The notes beneath the pieces were generated by a model. It ran no database searches, was not told where the DNA came from, and worked only from the letters and a program-made list of their open reading frames with translations. The position numbers and the translations under genes are program-made. This document shows positions 9,341 through 19,586 of a stretch of DNA of 44,887 bases, one piece after another. This DNA is from Serratia sp. DD3 (GTDB lineage Bacteria > Pseudomonadota > Gammaproteobacteria > Enterobacterales > Enterobacteriaceae): positions 1 through 44,887 of the forward strand of contig NZ_AYKS02000031.1 in NCBI RefSeq assembly GCF_000496755.2, given 5' to 3'. Each line of letters begins with the position of its first letter. Within the stretch, counting starts at the first letter, position 1.

Positions 9341-9889
9341 TTAATCCTGCGCTTGCTGCCACTGGGCAAATTGAATTTCCAAACTATTCTGAGCATCAGA
9401 AAGCCAAATCGTCCCTTCCTGCAAAGTCGCCTGTAGTGTCATATTACGGTTGGCTAATGCCGCCAACTGTGACAATTGCTTATCATCAAGAAAGCGAATG
9501 GTCAGATTCTTGTGGTTCGCCACTTTACCCTGCATCCCTTGCCACCAAACGTATCCTGCACGTTCACCATAAGCATAGAGCACCACCCTAGGCGACTGGT
9601 TACAGGCTTTTTTAATCCGCTTCTCATCCGGCAAACCCAACTCAATCCACATTTCTAGCCCATTATGGTCGTTCCGTTGCCAAATTTCTGGTTCGTCCTC
9701 TGCACTCAACCCCTTGGTAAAGACCAGACGTTCATCCGCATGACAAATCCAGGCCAGTAAGCGGAGCATCATACGTTGCTCCGTTTCTGAAGGATGCTGA
9801 GCCAACGTGAGCGTAGTATCGTGGTAAAAATGGCGATCCATATCAGCGATATTGACCGTAGCTTTGTAAATGGTTGCTTTCAGCGCCAT
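9341..9889 (-). CDS. yaeQ: YaeQ family protein
   Basis: A conserved enterobacterial protein of 182 residues from the start [11 protein letters not shown]. An ATG four codons earlier exists, but GAGG lies just before the chosen one and the E. coli protein begins the same way. The YaeQ family adopts a PD-(D/E)XK nuclease-like fold by published structural classification, but no biochemical role is established. Conserved blocks seen are [38 protein letters not shown] and the C-terminal [19 protein letters not shown]. It is the first gene of the short minus-strand group yaeQ-arfB-nlpE. Confidence 0.92.
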   Translation of the reverse strand: MALKATIYKATVNIADMDRHFYHDTTLTLAQHPSETEQRMMLRLLAWICHADERLVFTKGLSAEDEPEIWQRNDHNGLEMWIELGLPDEKRIKKACNQSPRVVLYAYGERAGYVWWQGMQGKVANHKNLTIRFLDDKQLSQLAALANRNMTLQATLQEGTIWLSDAQNSLEIQFAQWQQAQD

Positions 9890-10100
9890 GGGTAACCTCA
9901 TTATTAATCGCTGACAGTGTACTTGATCCAGGCGGTTAGCAGCCAGTACAGCGATAAAGATGGGTGTTAGAAAGCCGTTACCAAGACTTAATAACTCAAC
10001 AACAGCTGTGCTATAGTCGTCTAGATAGGATATAACTCCGAGTATCTCTCTCTATTCCCTGCGGTATGCCGGTAATAGACAGATCTTGAAGGAGGATATT

Positions 10101-10301
10101 GTGCAACAATATTGTGAGTTAGTACGCCGTTTTTATGCTCAGATCGGCAGTGGGGATCTGGGTTACGTGCCTGATGCGTTAGCCTGCGTTTTAAAGGCAT
10201 TGGACGAAGTGGCAGCAAATAGCGAGCTATCGTCCTCCATTAGAGAACAGGCGGCTTTTGCCGCCGCTAACTTATTGGTGAGCGACTATGTTGATAAATG
10301 A
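10101..10301 (+). CDS. yaeP: YaeP family small protein
   Basis: Small conserved protein of 66 residues and unknown function, always found with rof in enterobacteria. The GTG start follows AAGGAGG with near-ideal spacing and gives [14 protein letters not shown], aligning with E. coli YaeP (MEKYCELIRKRYAE). A TTG further upstream would start inside the ribosome binding site. The conserved block [20 protein letters not shown] and the C-terminus [16 protein letters not shown] are clear. TATAGT at 10012-10017 may be the promoter -10; its -35 is weak. It overlaps rof by 14 bases. Confidence 0.92.
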   Translation: MQQYCELVRRFYAQIGSGDLGYVPDALACVLKALDEVAANSELSSSIREQAAFAAANLLVSDYVDK

Positions 10302-10551
10302 TGAATACCACCCCATCAATTGTGATGACTACGACAACTTAGAACTCGCCTGTCAGCATAAGTATATTCTGAAGTTGGCGTTACGCGACGGGGAAATCAT
10401 CGAAGCGAAAGCCCTCGACCTGTTGCAAAAGAAGCGCGTGGAGTATCTCACCATCGAGCAAAATGGGAGTCAACGGGATATACGTCTGGACCATATCGGC
10501 AGTTTTAGCCATCCAGATATAGGTACCATTGTCGTCAGTCTTTCCGATTGA
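10288..10551 (+). CDS. rof: Rho-binding antiterminator Rof
   Basis: Rof binds transcription termination factor Rho and blocks its RNA-binding site, lowering Rho-dependent termination. The product is 87 residues and carries the strongly conserved [15 protein letters not shown] block near the N-terminus and [13 protein letters not shown] at the end. ATG at 10288 is used; the E. coli start aligns three codons further in, where this sequence has no ATG. The start lies inside yaeP, so translation is probably coupled. An intrinsic terminator follows 25 bases after the stop. Confidence 0.94.
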   Translation: MLINDEYHPINCDDYDNLELACQHKYILKLALRDGEIIEAKALDLLQKKRVEYLTIEQNGSQRDIRLDHIGSFSHPDIGTIVVSLSD

Positions 10552-10575
10552 CCAGGCCGGTAATTTAATCACTAC

Positions 10576-10606
10576 AGGGCAGCCGTTAGGCTGCCCTTCT
10601 CATTTT
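10576..10606 (+). terminator. Intrinsic terminator of yaeP-rof
   Basis: AGGGCAGCC (10576-10584) pairs perfectly with GGCTGCCCT (10589-10597) around a GTTA loop, followed by TCTCATTTT. It lies between the convergent rof and tilS genes. The minus-strand side lacks a T-run, so it is probably one-directional. Confidence 0.85.
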
Positions 10607-10619
10607 CAGCCAATAGCGG

Positions 10620-11936
10620 TTACTCTTGCTGCCAGCGAAAGCGATAAGCCGGCTCCCCGGCAGGCACTTGCCCCTCTTCGGTAATAAACAGGCCAATAGC
10701 GGCAATCAACTGCTCATCATAATAGAGTAACGGGGTACGTTGACGCAGCCAGGGGGGGACACCCAACTCCTGCCACAATTTTTTTATCGGTCTTGATCCA
10801 CTACGGCCGATGATACGTACCCGCCCGGTGGCGGCGAAACGAACACTGACCTGTTCATGTTGCTGCGGTGCTCGCACTCGGCATTCACCCTCACCAACCC
10901 ACAAGGTGCCTAACCCATCAGGCAATACCAAGGCAGCATCGGCATCACATTGCCAAGGTAACTGTTTTTCACTCAAATCACGCATCCGCGGCAGTAGATA
11001 CAAGCGCTGACGGAAACGACGAATCTGGTAGTCACCTAATTGTAATTGCGGTTCTGCATCAGCCTGGCTCAAAGCCACCTCATGCCAAAGTTTATGCAAG
11101 CCATCGCGCGCAGGGAGAGATACACCAAACAAGGCGATCCAACGGCGCAACAACGCATAACGCTTGGCATCTGAACACGTTTGTAACCCGGTGATAGCCA
11201 GTGAATTGTGCTGATCCAGCAACAAGGCCAACTGCTCTGCTAGCAGCTCATCAAGCAGTTGCTCTTGCTCGGCACATAAGCTGGCACTGCGTGCCGTTGC
11301 AGCGGCAAAATGTGGCCAACGTTGATTTAATAAGGGCAGGACATTCAGGCGCAAAAAATTACGATCAAAACGGCAGTCCTGGTTGCTGTCATCCTCGATC
11401 CAACTAAGTTGATACTGCTGTGCGTAAAGCTCCAATTGCTGGCGTGAGAATGGCAACAATGGCCGCAGCAAGAAATTATTTCCCAGATGCGTTCTTGCTG
11501 CCATAGCAGAAAGCCCCGCAGGACCGCTACCCCGTTTTAAAGCCAACAAAAAGGTTTCACATTGGTCATCAAGATGTTGTGCCGTCAGCAGAGCTTCACC
11601 TACCAACAGGGTTTCACTGAAAGCCTGGTATCGCACCGCTCTGGCCGCGGCCTCAATCCCCCCGGCTCGACCATCCACCTTCACTTGCTGAACCACCAGC
11701 GGCATCTGCCAAGACTCACACTGTTGTTGGCAATGCGCCACCCAACTATCGGCAAAGTCACTCAACCCATGATGGACATGCACCGCACGCAGCACCAGAT
11801 CAGGCTGCTGTTGGCGCAATTGAACCAACAAATGCAGCAATACCGTGGAGTCTAACCCCCCACTAAACGCCACCAAGAGTTGGCGCTCACTCCCCAGAAA
11901 ATCTCTGATTTGCCTAACAAGCGGATTCGTATTCAT
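10620..11936 (-). CDS. tilS: tRNA(Ile)-lysidine synthase
   Basis: TilS attaches lysine to C34 of the minor tRNA-Ile (CAU), switching its decoding from AUG to AUA; it is essential in bacteria. The product is 438 residues. The ATP-pyrophosphatase P-loop SGGLDS is at residues 25-30, followed by HVHHGL near 53-58 and the conserved AQHLDDQCETFLL and LLRPLLPFSRQQLELYA blocks. The C-terminal domain (about 350-438) contains IGRSGSRPIKKLWQELGVPPWLR, which helps recognise the tRNA. A four-unit tandem repeat lies 33 bases upstream of its start. Confidence 0.95.
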   Translation of the reverse strand: MNTNPLVRQIRDFLGSERQLLVAFSGGLDSTVLLHLLVQLRQQQPDLVLRAVHVHHGLSDFADSWVAHCQQQCESWQMPLVVQQVKVDGRAGGIEAAARAVRYQAFSETLLVGEALLTAQHLDDQCETFLLALKRGSGPAGLSAMAARTHLGNNFLLRPLLPFSRQQLELYAQQYQLSWIEDDSNQDCRFDRNFLRLNVLPLLNQRWPHFAAATARSASLCAEQEQLLDELLAEQLALLLDQHNSLAITGLQTCSDAKRYALLRRWIALFGVSLPARDGLHKLWHEVALSQADAEPQLQLGDYQIRRFRQRLYLLPRMRDLSEKQLPWQCDADAALVLPDGLGTLWVGEGECRVRAPQQHEQVSVRFAATGRVRIIGRSGSRPIKKLWQELGVPPWLRQRTPLLYYDEQLIAAIGLFITEEGQVPAGEPAYRFRWQQE

Positions 11937-11968
11937 CGATTGCGCAGAGTTTGCACCCTATCATCATT

Positions 11969-12044
11969 GTGTTTATTACAGTTAACAGTATTTATTACAG
12001 TTAACAGTGTTTATTACAGTTCACCGTGTTTATTACAGTTCACA
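11969..12044. repeat. Tandem repeat, four 19-bp units
   Basis: Four contiguous 19-base copies of GTGTTTATTACAGTTAACA: 11969-11987, 11988-12006 (one change), 12007-12025 (ending TTCACC) and 12026-12044 (ending TTCACA). The first two share TTAACA and the last two share TTCAC, suggesting two-step duplication. It lies between yaeR and tilS, just upstream of the tilS start codon. Confidence 0.95.
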
Positions 12045-12055
12045 GCCTGAATAAA

Positions 12056-12445
12056 CTAGAGCTCATATAATTCCAGCGGTAACCCATCTGGATCATTGAA
12101 AAAAGTAAAGCGGGACTGGGTATAGGGATCAATACGTACCGCTTCACAGGTGACGCCTGCCGCCTGTAAATGGGCTATTGCCGCATCAATATCTGCCACA
12201 CTGAATGCCAAGTGACGCAGGCCGCAGGCCTCTGGATGACTAGGCCGTGCTGGCGGCGATGGGAACGAAAACAGCTCAATCGTGTATTGACCATTCAGTG
12301 CCAGATCCGCTTTCCAGGAGTCTCGCTCCTGACGATAGACCTCTGCTAACAGGGTAAACCCTAAAATGTCGCAGTAAAAATGTTTACTGACCGGGTAATC
12401 AGACGCTATCACCGCGATATGGTGAACTTGCTGCAAAGCCAACAT
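12056..12445 (-). CDS. yaeR: VOC/glyoxalase-like metalloprotein YaeR
   Basis: A 129-residue single-domain protein of the vicinal oxygen chelate superfamily, the same length as E. coli YaeR. The two beta-alpha-beta-beta-beta modules show VHHIAVIASDYPVSKHFYCDILGF at the N-terminus, LRHLAFSVADIDAAIAHL in the middle and FTFFNDPDGLPLELYE at the end. The N-terminal His, the central His and the final Glu are the usual metal-ligand positions in this fold. The substrate is unknown; it is not a proven glyoxalase I. It sits between ldcC and tilS as in E. coli. Its GGAG ribosome binding site falls inside a 15-bp tandem repeat. Confidence 0.9.
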   Translation of the reverse strand: MLALQQVHHIAVIASDYPVSKHFYCDILGFTLLAEVYRQERDSWKADLALNGQYTIELFSFPSPPARPSHPEACGLRHLAFSVADIDAAIAHLQAAGVTCEAVRIDPYTQSRFTFFNDPDGLPLELYEL

Positions 12446-12453
12446 AAATAAAC

Positions 12454-12489
12454 TCCACTATTTTGCCATCCACTATGTTGCCATCCACC
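12454..12489. repeat. Tandem repeat, 15-bp unit, about 2.4 copies
   Basis: Units TCCACTATTTTGCCA (12454-12468) and TCCACTATGTTGCCA (12469-12483), plus a partial TCCACC (12484-12489). It lies between ldcC and yaeR. On the minus strand the unit carries TAGTGGA, which supplies the yaeR ribosome binding site, so copy number could alter spacing upstream of yaeR. Confidence 0.85.
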
Positions 12490-12530
12490 TGAAAAATGCC
12501 TTCAGGTCCAAAAGATAAGCGATGACGCCA

Positions 12531-14675
12531 TCAAACCGCGGTTGTTTTCAAAACATTCACTAGATAACGACCATCTTCAGTCAATTTGGCTCCGTGAATA
12601 TCGGTTTCAAACCCTGGATAATGTTCACCAATTGAACACAGCATCAGCAGAAAATCGAGCACGCCGCGACTCTCTTCGGTGATCATCTCGCCAGGCATCA
12701 CCAAAGGCACGCCAGGTGGATAGGGCAAGATCATGTTGGCGGCAACCCTGCCGATCAAGTGGTCAATCTCGCAGGTTTCGACATTACCACTCACCTGCTG
12801 CTGGAACATCTGGTAAGGGGTCAGTTTCATCTCTGGTAACACATCAAATGCGCACAGCATCAAGTGAGGTAAATTATGCTTGCAGATTAATTGGTGGATC
12901 CCGGCCGCCAGATCCTGAATGCGCATATTACGGTAAAAATCAGGATCCTCTGCATAGAGATCCGGCAGCATGTTCTTTATTAATAAATTGAGATCATAGC
13001 CACGTTTGAAATCGGTCAGACTACGCAGCAGGCTCATAGCCTTGGTTTTATCGATGCCAATACTGAACAAAAACAGCAAATTGTAAGGTCCGGTTTTTTC
13101 AACCACAATCCCGCGTTGATCAAGATATTTGGCCACCAGGGCGGCAGGGATACCTGAATCTTCCAACTCCCCCAGTTCATTCATGCCAGGCGTCAAGATG
13201 GTGACCTTGATGGGGTCCAGATACATATGGTCAGCATCGGTATGGCCGAAACCATGCCAGTTATCGTCAGGATCCAGTGGCCAGCACTCTGCCTCATCGA
13301 TTTTTCCTGGCTGCCAGATATCAAAAAACCAGCTATCACTCTCATCTCGCAAGCGTTGTATTTCACGACGAAAATGCAATGCTCGCTCTACTGAACGATT
13401 AATGATCCGTCGCCCAGGGTTACCACGCAGCATCGCTGCGGCGGTCTCCATCGAAGCGACAATGCCATAATGCGGAGAAGTGGTGGTATGCATCATATAG
13501 GCTTCATTAAAGGTGCCCTCGTCGTAGTCACCCTTAATGTGGATCATTGAAGCCTGTGAAAAAGCCGCCAACAGTTTATGTGTCGATTGCGTTTCATAAA
13601 TCACCTTACCTGGAATACGCTCGCCACTCATGCCACTTTTTCCAGCGTAAATCGGGTGAAAATTGGTGTAAGGTACCCATGCTGAATCAAAGTGAATCGA
13701 TGCTACATCCAACGTCTGTTTGATGTAATCCGTGTTGTACAACAGACCATCATAGGTCGAATTAGTGATCACCGCATGCACTGGCCAACTGGCATTGGTG
13801 GTTTCTGCCACCCGTTTGGCAATGCTATCGTGGGTAAACTCTCGCTGAGGGATGCCACCTAAAATACCATACGCATTACGCAATGGACGCAGGTAAATGG
13901 GCACGATGTCGCACATCATCAACAAATGACATAAGGATTTATGGCAATTGCGATCAATCAGCACGGTACGCCCCGCCGGAATGGCATACATCCCGACAAT
14001 CTTGTTGGCAGTAGAGGTGCCATTGGTGACCAGATAGCTCTGTTCTGCATTGAAAGTACGGGCAATATACTCTTCTGCTTCCAAATGCGGCCCACTGTGA
14101 TCAAGTAATGAACCCAGTTCAGTTACCGAAACTGAAATATCGGCCTTTAAGGTGTTGGCACCAAAAAAATCATAAAACAGGCTGCCTACCGGACTTTTCT
14201 GAAATGCCGTCCCCCCCATATGGCCTGGGGTACAGAAAGTATATTTCCCCTCTTTCACATAGGTAAACAACGCCTTAGTTAGTGGCGGTGTGATGGTATC
14301 AATATATTCATCGGTATACTGCCGAATGCGTTGGGCGATATCATCGGCCGTACTCAGGCCATACTCAAAGAAATAGAGCACCATGCGCATTTCGTGCAGG
14401 GTGACATCAAACGTCGAATGCGTGTTGATAAAGGCATACAGTGGCAAATACTCATTGAGATCGTTGATTTCGCTGCATAACTCAAGACTGTAATCATCCC
14501 AATCGAAAATCACACCACAAATGCGCGCATTGTCCTCAATCAACTTCAACAAGTCGCCACTATTTTTGGGATAGACCAGTTGGAATCCCATTGCAGCCAG
14601 GGCAGTGTGCAGCTCCCGGATGGGCTCATCTTTGTAATAAACGCCCATCGGGCTCATGATTGCAATGATATTCAT
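12531..14675 (-). CDS. ldcC: Lysine decarboxylase, PLP-dependent, LdcC type
   Basis: Converts L-lysine to cadaverine and CO2, consuming a proton. The 714-residue product has an N-terminal wing/receiver-like domain (about 1-130), a PLP-binding core with GHMGGTAFQKSPVG, VTNGTSTANKIVGM, the ASIHFDSAWVPY aspartate block, and the Schiff-base lysine in STHKLLAAFSQAS near residue 367, then a C-terminal domain. It could be called CadA by sequence alone. Position next to accA and yaeR, with no cadB or cadC neighbour, matches the constitutive ldcC of E. coli. A 242-base spacer containing an ERIC element separates it from accA. Confidence 0.93.
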   Translation of the reverse strand: MNIIAIMSPMGVYYKDEPIRELHTALAAMGFQLVYPKNSGDLLKLIEDNARICGVIFDWDDYSLELCSEINDLNEYLPLYAFINTHSTFDVTLHEMRMVLYFFEYGLSTADDIAQRIRQYTDEYIDTITPPLTKALFTYVKEGKYTFCTPGHMGGTAFQKSPVGSLFYDFFGANTLKADISVSVTELGSLLDHSGPHLEAEEYIARTFNAEQSYLVTNGTSTANKIVGMYAIPAGRTVLIDRNCHKSLCHLLMMCDIVPIYLRPLRNAYGILGGIPQREFTHDSIAKRVAETTNASWPVHAVITNSTYDGLLYNTDYIKQTLDVASIHFDSAWVPYTNFHPIYAGKSGMSGERIPGKVIYETQSTHKLLAAFSQASMIHIKGDYDEGTFNEAYMMHTTTSPHYGIVASMETAAAMLRGNPGRRIINRSVERALHFRREIQRLRDESDSWFFDIWQPGKIDEAECWPLDPDDNWHGFGHTDADHMYLDPIKVTILTPGMNELGELEDSGIPAALVAKYLDQRGIVVEKTGPYNLLFLFSIGIDKTKAMSLLRSLTDFKRGYDLNLLIKNMLPDLYAEDPDFYRNMRIQDLAAGIHQLICKHNLPHLMLCAFDVLPEMKLTPYQMFQQQVSGNVETCEIDHLIGRVAANMILPYPPGVPLVMPGEMITEESRGVLDFLLMLCSIGEHYPGFETDIHGAKLTEDGRYLVNVLKTTAV

Positions 14676-14709
14676 CGAATCTATCCTGTTAATTAGCCAC
14701 CACTGGCTT

Positions 14710-14836
14710 ATGTCCCAAGTTCATTCGAGTTACAGTTAGGCGGCAAGGGCGTAAATCCCAAGGAGCATAGGTAAACTATATGACTAGGGTGAACGCACGT
14801 AGCCAACACCACTGCCGCTTGAATGGCAACGGGTAG
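14710..14836. repeat. ERIC element between accA and ldcC
   Basis: About 127 bases, the standard ERIC length. The ends are inverted (GTCCCAAGTTCATTCGA at the left, CTTGAATGGCAACGGGTA at the right). The core near 14751-14796 reads AAATCCCAAGGAGC then TATGACTAGGGTGAACGC, closely matching the ERIC consensus AATCCCCAGGAGC and GTGACTGGGGTGAGCG. It lies downstream of accA and upstream of ldcC on the minus strand. Confidence 0.85.
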
Positions 14837-14845
14837 ACACAAACG

Positions 14846-14900
14846 ACAAGGGTGCTGAGGGTTACCAGGAGAAACCTGCTAACACCGCCAACACCCTTGT
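14846..14900 (-). other. Long imperfect hairpin just after accA
   Basis: ACAAGGGTG and CACCCTTGT (14846-14854 and 14892-14900) form a perfect nine-base outer stem, with further pairing inside (CAGG with CCTG, GTTA with TAAC). It begins 17 bases after the accA stop on the minus strand. There is no clear T-run, so it is a possible weak terminator or mRNA 3' stabiliser. Confidence 0.55.
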
Positions 14901-14917
14901 TAACCTGCTACTAAATA

Positions 14918-15877
14918 TTAGCAGTAACCGTAATTCATCAACCGCTGATAACGACGATTGAGCAATTCTTCGTTACTCAGATTATCCAATTCCGCCAGGT
15001 CCGCCAGCAACTGTGCCTTCAGCGAAGCCGCCATGGCGGGAACATCACGATGTGCAGAACCCAGTGGCTCAGGGATCACCGAATCGATCAGCTTTAACTC
15101 TTTCAAACGTGGAGCCGTAATACCCATGGCTTCCGCGGCAATCGGCGCTTTATCGGCACTTTTCCACAGAATGGAAGCGCAACCCTCTGGCGAAATCACC
15201 GAATAAGTGCTGTATTGCAGCATATTGACTTTATCACCCACACCAATCGCCAGCGCACCACCAGATCCCCCTTCACCGATGACCGTACAGATCACCGGAA
15301 TATTCAGGCGGGACATTTCACGCAAGTTACGCGCGATAGCTTCCGATTGACCACGCTCTTCCGCCCCCACGCCTGGATAAGCACCGGGAGTATCGATGAA
15401 AGTAATCAGCGGCATTTTGAAGCGGGAAGCCATTTCCATCAGGCGTAACGCCTTACGGTAACCTTCCGGTGCCGGCATACCAAAGTTACGACGAATTTTC
15501 TCTTTGGTTTCGCGCCCTTTCTGATGACCAATGATCATCACCGGGCGGCCATCGAGCCGCGCAATCCCCCCCACAATAGCTTTGTCATCGGCATAGGCAC
15601 GATCACCTGCCAACTCTTCAAAATCAGTGAAGATATACTTGATATAATCCAGCGTATAAGGACGGAGTGGGTGACGGGCGAGTTGGGCAATCTGCCAAGC
15701 CCCAAGATCAGAAAAAATCTTGCGTGTCAGCTCAACGCTCTTTTCGCGTAATCGCTCAACCTCTTCATCTAGATTAATATCTAACTTTTCGTCTTGACGG
15801 CTGACTGAGGTCAGCGAGTCAATTTTCGCTTCCAACTCTGCAATCGGCTGTTCAAAATTAAGAAAATTCAGACTCAT
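14918..15877 (-). CDS. accA: Acetyl-CoA carboxylase, carboxyltransferase alpha subunit
   Basis: With AccD it forms the carboxyltransferase that moves CO2 from biotin-BCCP to acetyl-CoA, giving malonyl-CoA, the first committed step of fatty acid synthesis. The 319-residue product matches E. coli AccA and begins [19 protein letters not shown]. Visible blocks include [33 protein letters not shown], the oxyanion-forming [15 protein letters not shown] and [20 protein letters not shown]. It starts 12 bases after dnaE on the same strand, so it is likely cotranscribed with dnaE, as in E. coli. Confidence 0.97.
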   Translation of the reverse strand: MSLNFLNFEQPIAELEAKIDSLTSVSRQDEKLDINLDEEVERLREKSVELTRKIFSDLGAWQIAQLARHPLRPYTLDYIKYIFTDFEELAGDRAYADDKAIVGGIARLDGRPVMIIGHQKGRETKEKIRRNFGMPAPEGYRKALRLMEMASRFKMPLITFIDTPGAYPGVGAEERGQSEAIARNLREMSRLNIPVICTVIGEGGSGGALAIGVGDKVNMLQYSTYSVISPEGCASILWKSADKAPIAAEAMGITAPRLKELKLIDSVIPEPLGSAHRDVPAMAASLKAQLLADLAELDNLSNEELLNRRYQRLMNYGYC

Positions 15878-15889
15878 AGTGTTCCTATT

Positions 15890-18800
15890 TTAGTCAAATT
15901 CCAGTTCAACCTGTTCATTACCTACCAAGGTCCGCAAATCAATCAACAAGCGGTCAGTGGGTGTCACGCGCCAGGTTGCACCAAAGCGTAGTCTGGCTCG
16001 TGCATCTTCCCGTTGATAGTAGAGATGCACTGGAATCGTCCCCGAGCGATGAGGTTCCAAAGACTGACGGAGACGGTTCAAAAGCTGTTCATCAATTTGC
16101 CTGTCCGTTAGCGAGATAGCAAGCCCACGGGCATATTTTTCACGGGCGTCACTGATGTCCATGAGTTCACGGGCTGTCATTTTAAGCCCACCATTAAAGT
16201 CATCAAAGCTGACCTGTCCATTCGCAATCAGGATACGGTCTTTTTCCAACAAATGCTGGTATTTTTCCAATGCATCGGTAAATAACATCACATCCAGGCG
16301 GCCAGAACGATCATCCAGTGTACAGATGCCAATGCGATTACCCCGTTTGGTCATCATCACCTTACAAGCAATCACCAACCCGACTGCCGTCGTCATTTTA
16401 CCCCGATCGGTCGGATGCATATCTTTCAGCCGCTGCCCACCCGCATAACGTTCAATCTCTTTCAAATATTGGGTAATCGGATGGCCAGTAAGGTAGAGCC
16501 CCAAGGTTTCCCGTTCACCATCGAGCACCACCTGTTCCTGCCAGCGCGGGACATTCGCGTAAGATTGCTCAACCTGCTCTGGCGCTTCTGCCAATACGCC
16601 AAACATATCCGCCTGACCTATGGCTTCCGCTTTAGCATGTTGATCGGCTGCTTTCAGTGCATCATTCAGCGAATTCATCAGTGCCGCACGGTGTGGCCCC
16701 AGGCGATCAAACGCCCCGGACATAATCAGTTTTTCCAGTATCCGACGGTTGAGTTTTTTGGTATCAGTACGGGCGCACAGGTCAAACAGGTCCTTGAAAT
16801 AGCCCTGCTCCCCACTATTACGGGCTTCGATAATGGCCTCTATTGGCCCTTCCCCCACACCTTTAATCGCGCCAATGCCGTAAACAATCTCACCTTCGCC
16901 ATTAACATGGAAATGATACTGCCCACTATTGATGTCCGGCGGCAGAATTTTTAACTCCATGCGCCAGCACTCATCCACCAGCCCGACGACCTTATCGGTA
17001 TTATCCATATCAGCGGTCATCACCGCCGCCATAAACTCGGCGGGATAGTGAGCTTTCAACCACAGCGTCTGGTATGACACCAGTGCATAGGCTGCTGAGT
17101 GAGATTTGTTGAAGCCGTAACCGGCAAATTTCTCTACCAGGTCAAAAATCTTCATCGACAGTTCGCCGTCGACACCCATGCTTTTCGCACCGTCCTCAAA
17201 CACTGAACGCTGCTTCGCCATCTCTTCCGGCTTTTTCTTACCCATGGCACGGCGCAACATATCTGCACCGCCCAGCGTATACCCCGCCAGAACCTGGGCA
17301 ATCTGCATGACCTGTTCCTGATACAGGATAATGCCATAGGTGGGTTCTAGCACCGGTTTCAACGACTCATGCTGCCATTGGATATCAGGATAGGAGATCT
17401 CTTCACGGCCATGTTTACGGTCGATAAAGTTATCCACCATACCTGACTGCAATGGCCCAGGCCGGAACAGCGCCACCAGCGCGATCATATCTTCAAAACA
17501 GTCAGGCTTGAGGCGTTTGATCAAGTCTTTCATGCCACGGGATTCAAGCTGGAACACCGCCGTGGTTTCCGAACGCTGCAGCATGTCAAAACTTTTCTTG
17601 TCATCCAGTGGGATAGCAGAAATATCTATTGGCTCCAGCCCACTTCTAGCGCGACGGGCATTGATCATCTCCAACGCCCAATCGATGATGGTCAGGGTAC
17701 GCAGCCCCAAGAAGTCGAATTTTACCAGCCCGGCATATTCCACATCGTTCTTGTCAAACTGGGTAACTGGATGCTGGCCTTCCGCATCGCAATATAGTGG
17801 AGCAAAGTCAGTAATTTTGGTGGGTGCGATCACCACCCCCCCGGCGTGTTTCCCGGCGTTGCGCGTCACCCCTTCCAGTTTGCGCGCCATATCGATCAAC
17901 GCTTTGACTTCTTCGTCGGCCTCATAAATTTCTGGGAGTTGCGGTTCTGCGGCAAACGCCTTCTCTAGCGTCATGCCGGGGTCAGGGGGGACCAACTTGG
18001 AAATACGGTCCACAAAACCGTAAGGGTGCCCCAACACACGCCCCACATCGCGAATTACCGCTTTCGCCGCCATGGTACCAAAGGTAATAATCTGTGATAC
18101 CGCTTCACGGCCATACATATCGGCGACGTGTTCGATCACCTGATCACGCTTTTCCATACAGAAATCAACGTCGAAATCGGGCATTGAAACACGTTCAGGG
18201 TTCAAAAAACGTTCGAACAGTAGGTCAAACGCCAGAGGATCAATGTCGGTGATTTTGAGCGCATAAGCCACGAGTGAGCCTGCACCAGAACCGCGCCCAG
18301 GGCCAACAGGCACGTTATTATCTTTCGACCACTGAATGAACTCCATAACAATCAGGAAGTAGCCAGGGAACCCCATCTGATTGATGACTTCCAGTTCCAC
18401 ATCCAGGCGTTCATCATACTCAACACGCCGTTGGCTGCGAACTTCAGGGTCTGGGAACAGGAACTCAAGACGCTCCTCCAACCCGGCTTTAGACTTCACC
18501 ACCAGGAAGTCTTCAGTGGTCATATCCCCGGTAGGAAACTGTGGCAGGAAATACTCACCCAAGCGGATGGTCACATTACAGCGTTTAGCAATCTCGACAC
18601 TGTTGAGTAGGGCTTCTGGAATGTCAGCAAACAGCTCACACATTTCATCTTCACTACGCAGATACTGCTGTGGGCTGTAGTTTCGTGGTCGTTTGGGGTC
18701 ATCTAAGGTAAAACCATCATGGATCGCCACCCGGATCTCATGGGCGTCAAAGTCATCTTCTACAAGAAAACAGACCTCATTGGTGGCTACCACCGGCAAC

Positions 18801-19378
18801 CCTCGTTCAGTGGCCAGTGCTACAGCGGCGTGCAAATAGTTTTCTTCATCTGCACGCGCCGTGCGGATCAGTTCAAGATAATAACTGTCTGGAAAATAAC
18901 ATTGGTAAAACTCGAGGCATTGGTCAACCAGAGCCTGGTTGCCCCGTAACAAAAATTTGCCAACATCCCCCATGCGCCCACCGGAGAGCAGGATTAAACC
19001 CGCCCGATGTTCAATTAACCAATCACGATCAATGATCGGCCCCATCGCACCATAACCGCGCTGATAGGCTTTGGAGATCAATAAGGTGAGATTCTGATAA
19101 CCTTCATTGTTGGCGGCAAGGACGGTAAGCTGTGCCAGCTCATCACCCAACATGTCACTTTGTACCAGGAAATCCGCACCGATTATCGGCTTGACCCCAG
19201 CACCATGTGCATCGCCATAAAATTTCACCAACCCACATAAGTTAGTGAAATCGGTGATCGCCAGGGCTGGCATGCCTTGCGCAGCTGCTCTTTTCACCAA
19301 CGGACCAATCTTGGCTAGCCCATCCACCATGGAGTAATCACTGTGGACACGAAGATGAATAAAACGAGGTTCGGCCAT
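15890..19378 (-). CDS. dnaE: DNA polymerase III alpha subunit
   Basis: Replicative polymerase of the chromosome, 1162 residues against 1160 in E. coli. The PHP domain begins at [13 protein letters not shown] (about 8-20). The palm catalytic aspartates are in PDFDVDF at positions 401 and 403, as in E. coli, and the [16 protein letters not shown] block precedes them. Downstream are the fingers, the helix-hairpin-helix region, a beta-clamp binding motif QADMF (about 920) and the OB-fold near the C-terminus. It sits between rnhB and accA. An ERIC element separates it from rnhB. Confidence 0.98.
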   Translation of the reverse strand: MAEPRFIHLRVHSDYSMVDGLAKIGPLVKRAAAQGMPALAITDFTNLCGLVKFYGDAHGAGVKPIIGADFLVQSDMLGDELAQLTVLAANNEGYQNLTLLISKAYQRGYGAMGPIIDRDWLIEHRAGLILLSGGRMGDVGKFLLRGNQALVDQCLEFYQCYFPDSYYLELIRTARADEENYLHAAVALATERGLPVVATNEVCFLVEDDFDAHEIRVAIHDGFTLDDPKRPRNYSPQQYLRSEDEMCELFADIPEALLNSVEIAKRCNVTIRLGEYFLPQFPTGDMTTEDFLVVKSKAGLEERLEFLFPDPEVRSQRRVEYDERLDVELEVINQMGFPGYFLIVMEFIQWSKDNNVPVGPGRGSGAGSLVAYALKITDIDPLAFDLLFERFLNPERVSMPDFDVDFCMEKRDQVIEHVADMYGREAVSQIITFGTMAAKAVIRDVGRVLGHPYGFVDRISKLVPPDPGMTLEKAFAAEPQLPEIYEADEEVKALIDMARKLEGVTRNAGKHAGGVVIAPTKITDFAPLYCDAEGQHPVTQFDKNDVEYAGLVKFDFLGLRTLTIIDWALEMINARRARSGLEPIDISAIPLDDKKSFDMLQRSETTAVFQLESRGMKDLIKRLKPDCFEDMIALVALFRPGPLQSGMVDNFIDRKHGREEISYPDIQWQHESLKPVLEPTYGIILYQEQVMQIAQVLAGYTLGGADMLRRAMGKKKPEEMAKQRSVFEDGAKSMGVDGELSMKIFDLVEKFAGYGFNKSHSAAYALVSYQTLWLKAHYPAEFMAAVMTADMDNTDKVVGLVDECWRMELKILPPDINSGQYHFHVNGEGEIVYGIGAIKGVGEGPIEAIIEARNSGEQGYFKDLFDLCARTDTKKLNRRILEKLIMSGAFDRLGPHRAALMNSLNDALKAADQHAKAEAIGQADMFGVLAEAPEQVEQSYANVPRWQEQVVLDGERETLGLYLTGHPITQYLKEIERYAGGQRLKDMHPTDRGKMTTAVGLVIACKVMMTKRGNRIGICTLDDRSGRLDVMLFTDALEKYQHLLEKDRILIANGQVSFDDFNGGLKMTARELMDISDAREKYARGLAISLTDRQIDEQLLNRLRQSLEPHRSGTIPVHLYYQREDARARLRFGATWRVTPTDRLLIDLRTLVGNEQVELEFD

Positions 19379-19453
19379 ATCGAGATACCAACGTAGGTAG
19401 GTTCAGCAAACTGAACCCAGGTTAACTCAGATTGTTCAGCCTAATGAGGCCAA

Positions 19454-19581
19454 TATACCCGTCGCCAATCAAACTGCAGCGGTGTTGGCCGCCTTCGCTC
19501 ACCCGAATCACTTACTCTAGTAAGCTCATCGGGATTCGTTCAGTTGCCGCCTACCTGCAACTTGATTGGACTTGGGGATAG
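19454..19581. repeat. Full-length ERIC element between rnhB and dnaE
   Basis: A well-preserved copy of about 128 bases. The left end is TATACCCGTCGCCAATCAA, the right end TTGATTGGACTTGGGGATA, and the core CGCTCACCCGAATCACTTAC then GTAAGCTCATCGGGATTCG matches ERIC consensus halves. The arms are inverted repeats of each other. It ends five bases before the rnhB stop codon and lies 75 bases upstream of dnaE on the minus-strand transcript. Confidence 0.92.
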
Positions 19582-19586
19582 ATAAA

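Noticed and set aside
11969..12044. CRISPR array
   Set aside because: The repeats are directly adjacent with no unique spacers, so this is a simple tandem repeat; no other array-like pattern or cas gene was seen.
16415..16954. Plus-strand open frame of 179 codons antisense to dnaE
   Set aside because: It falls wholly inside the conserved dnaE coding region and resembles no protein family.
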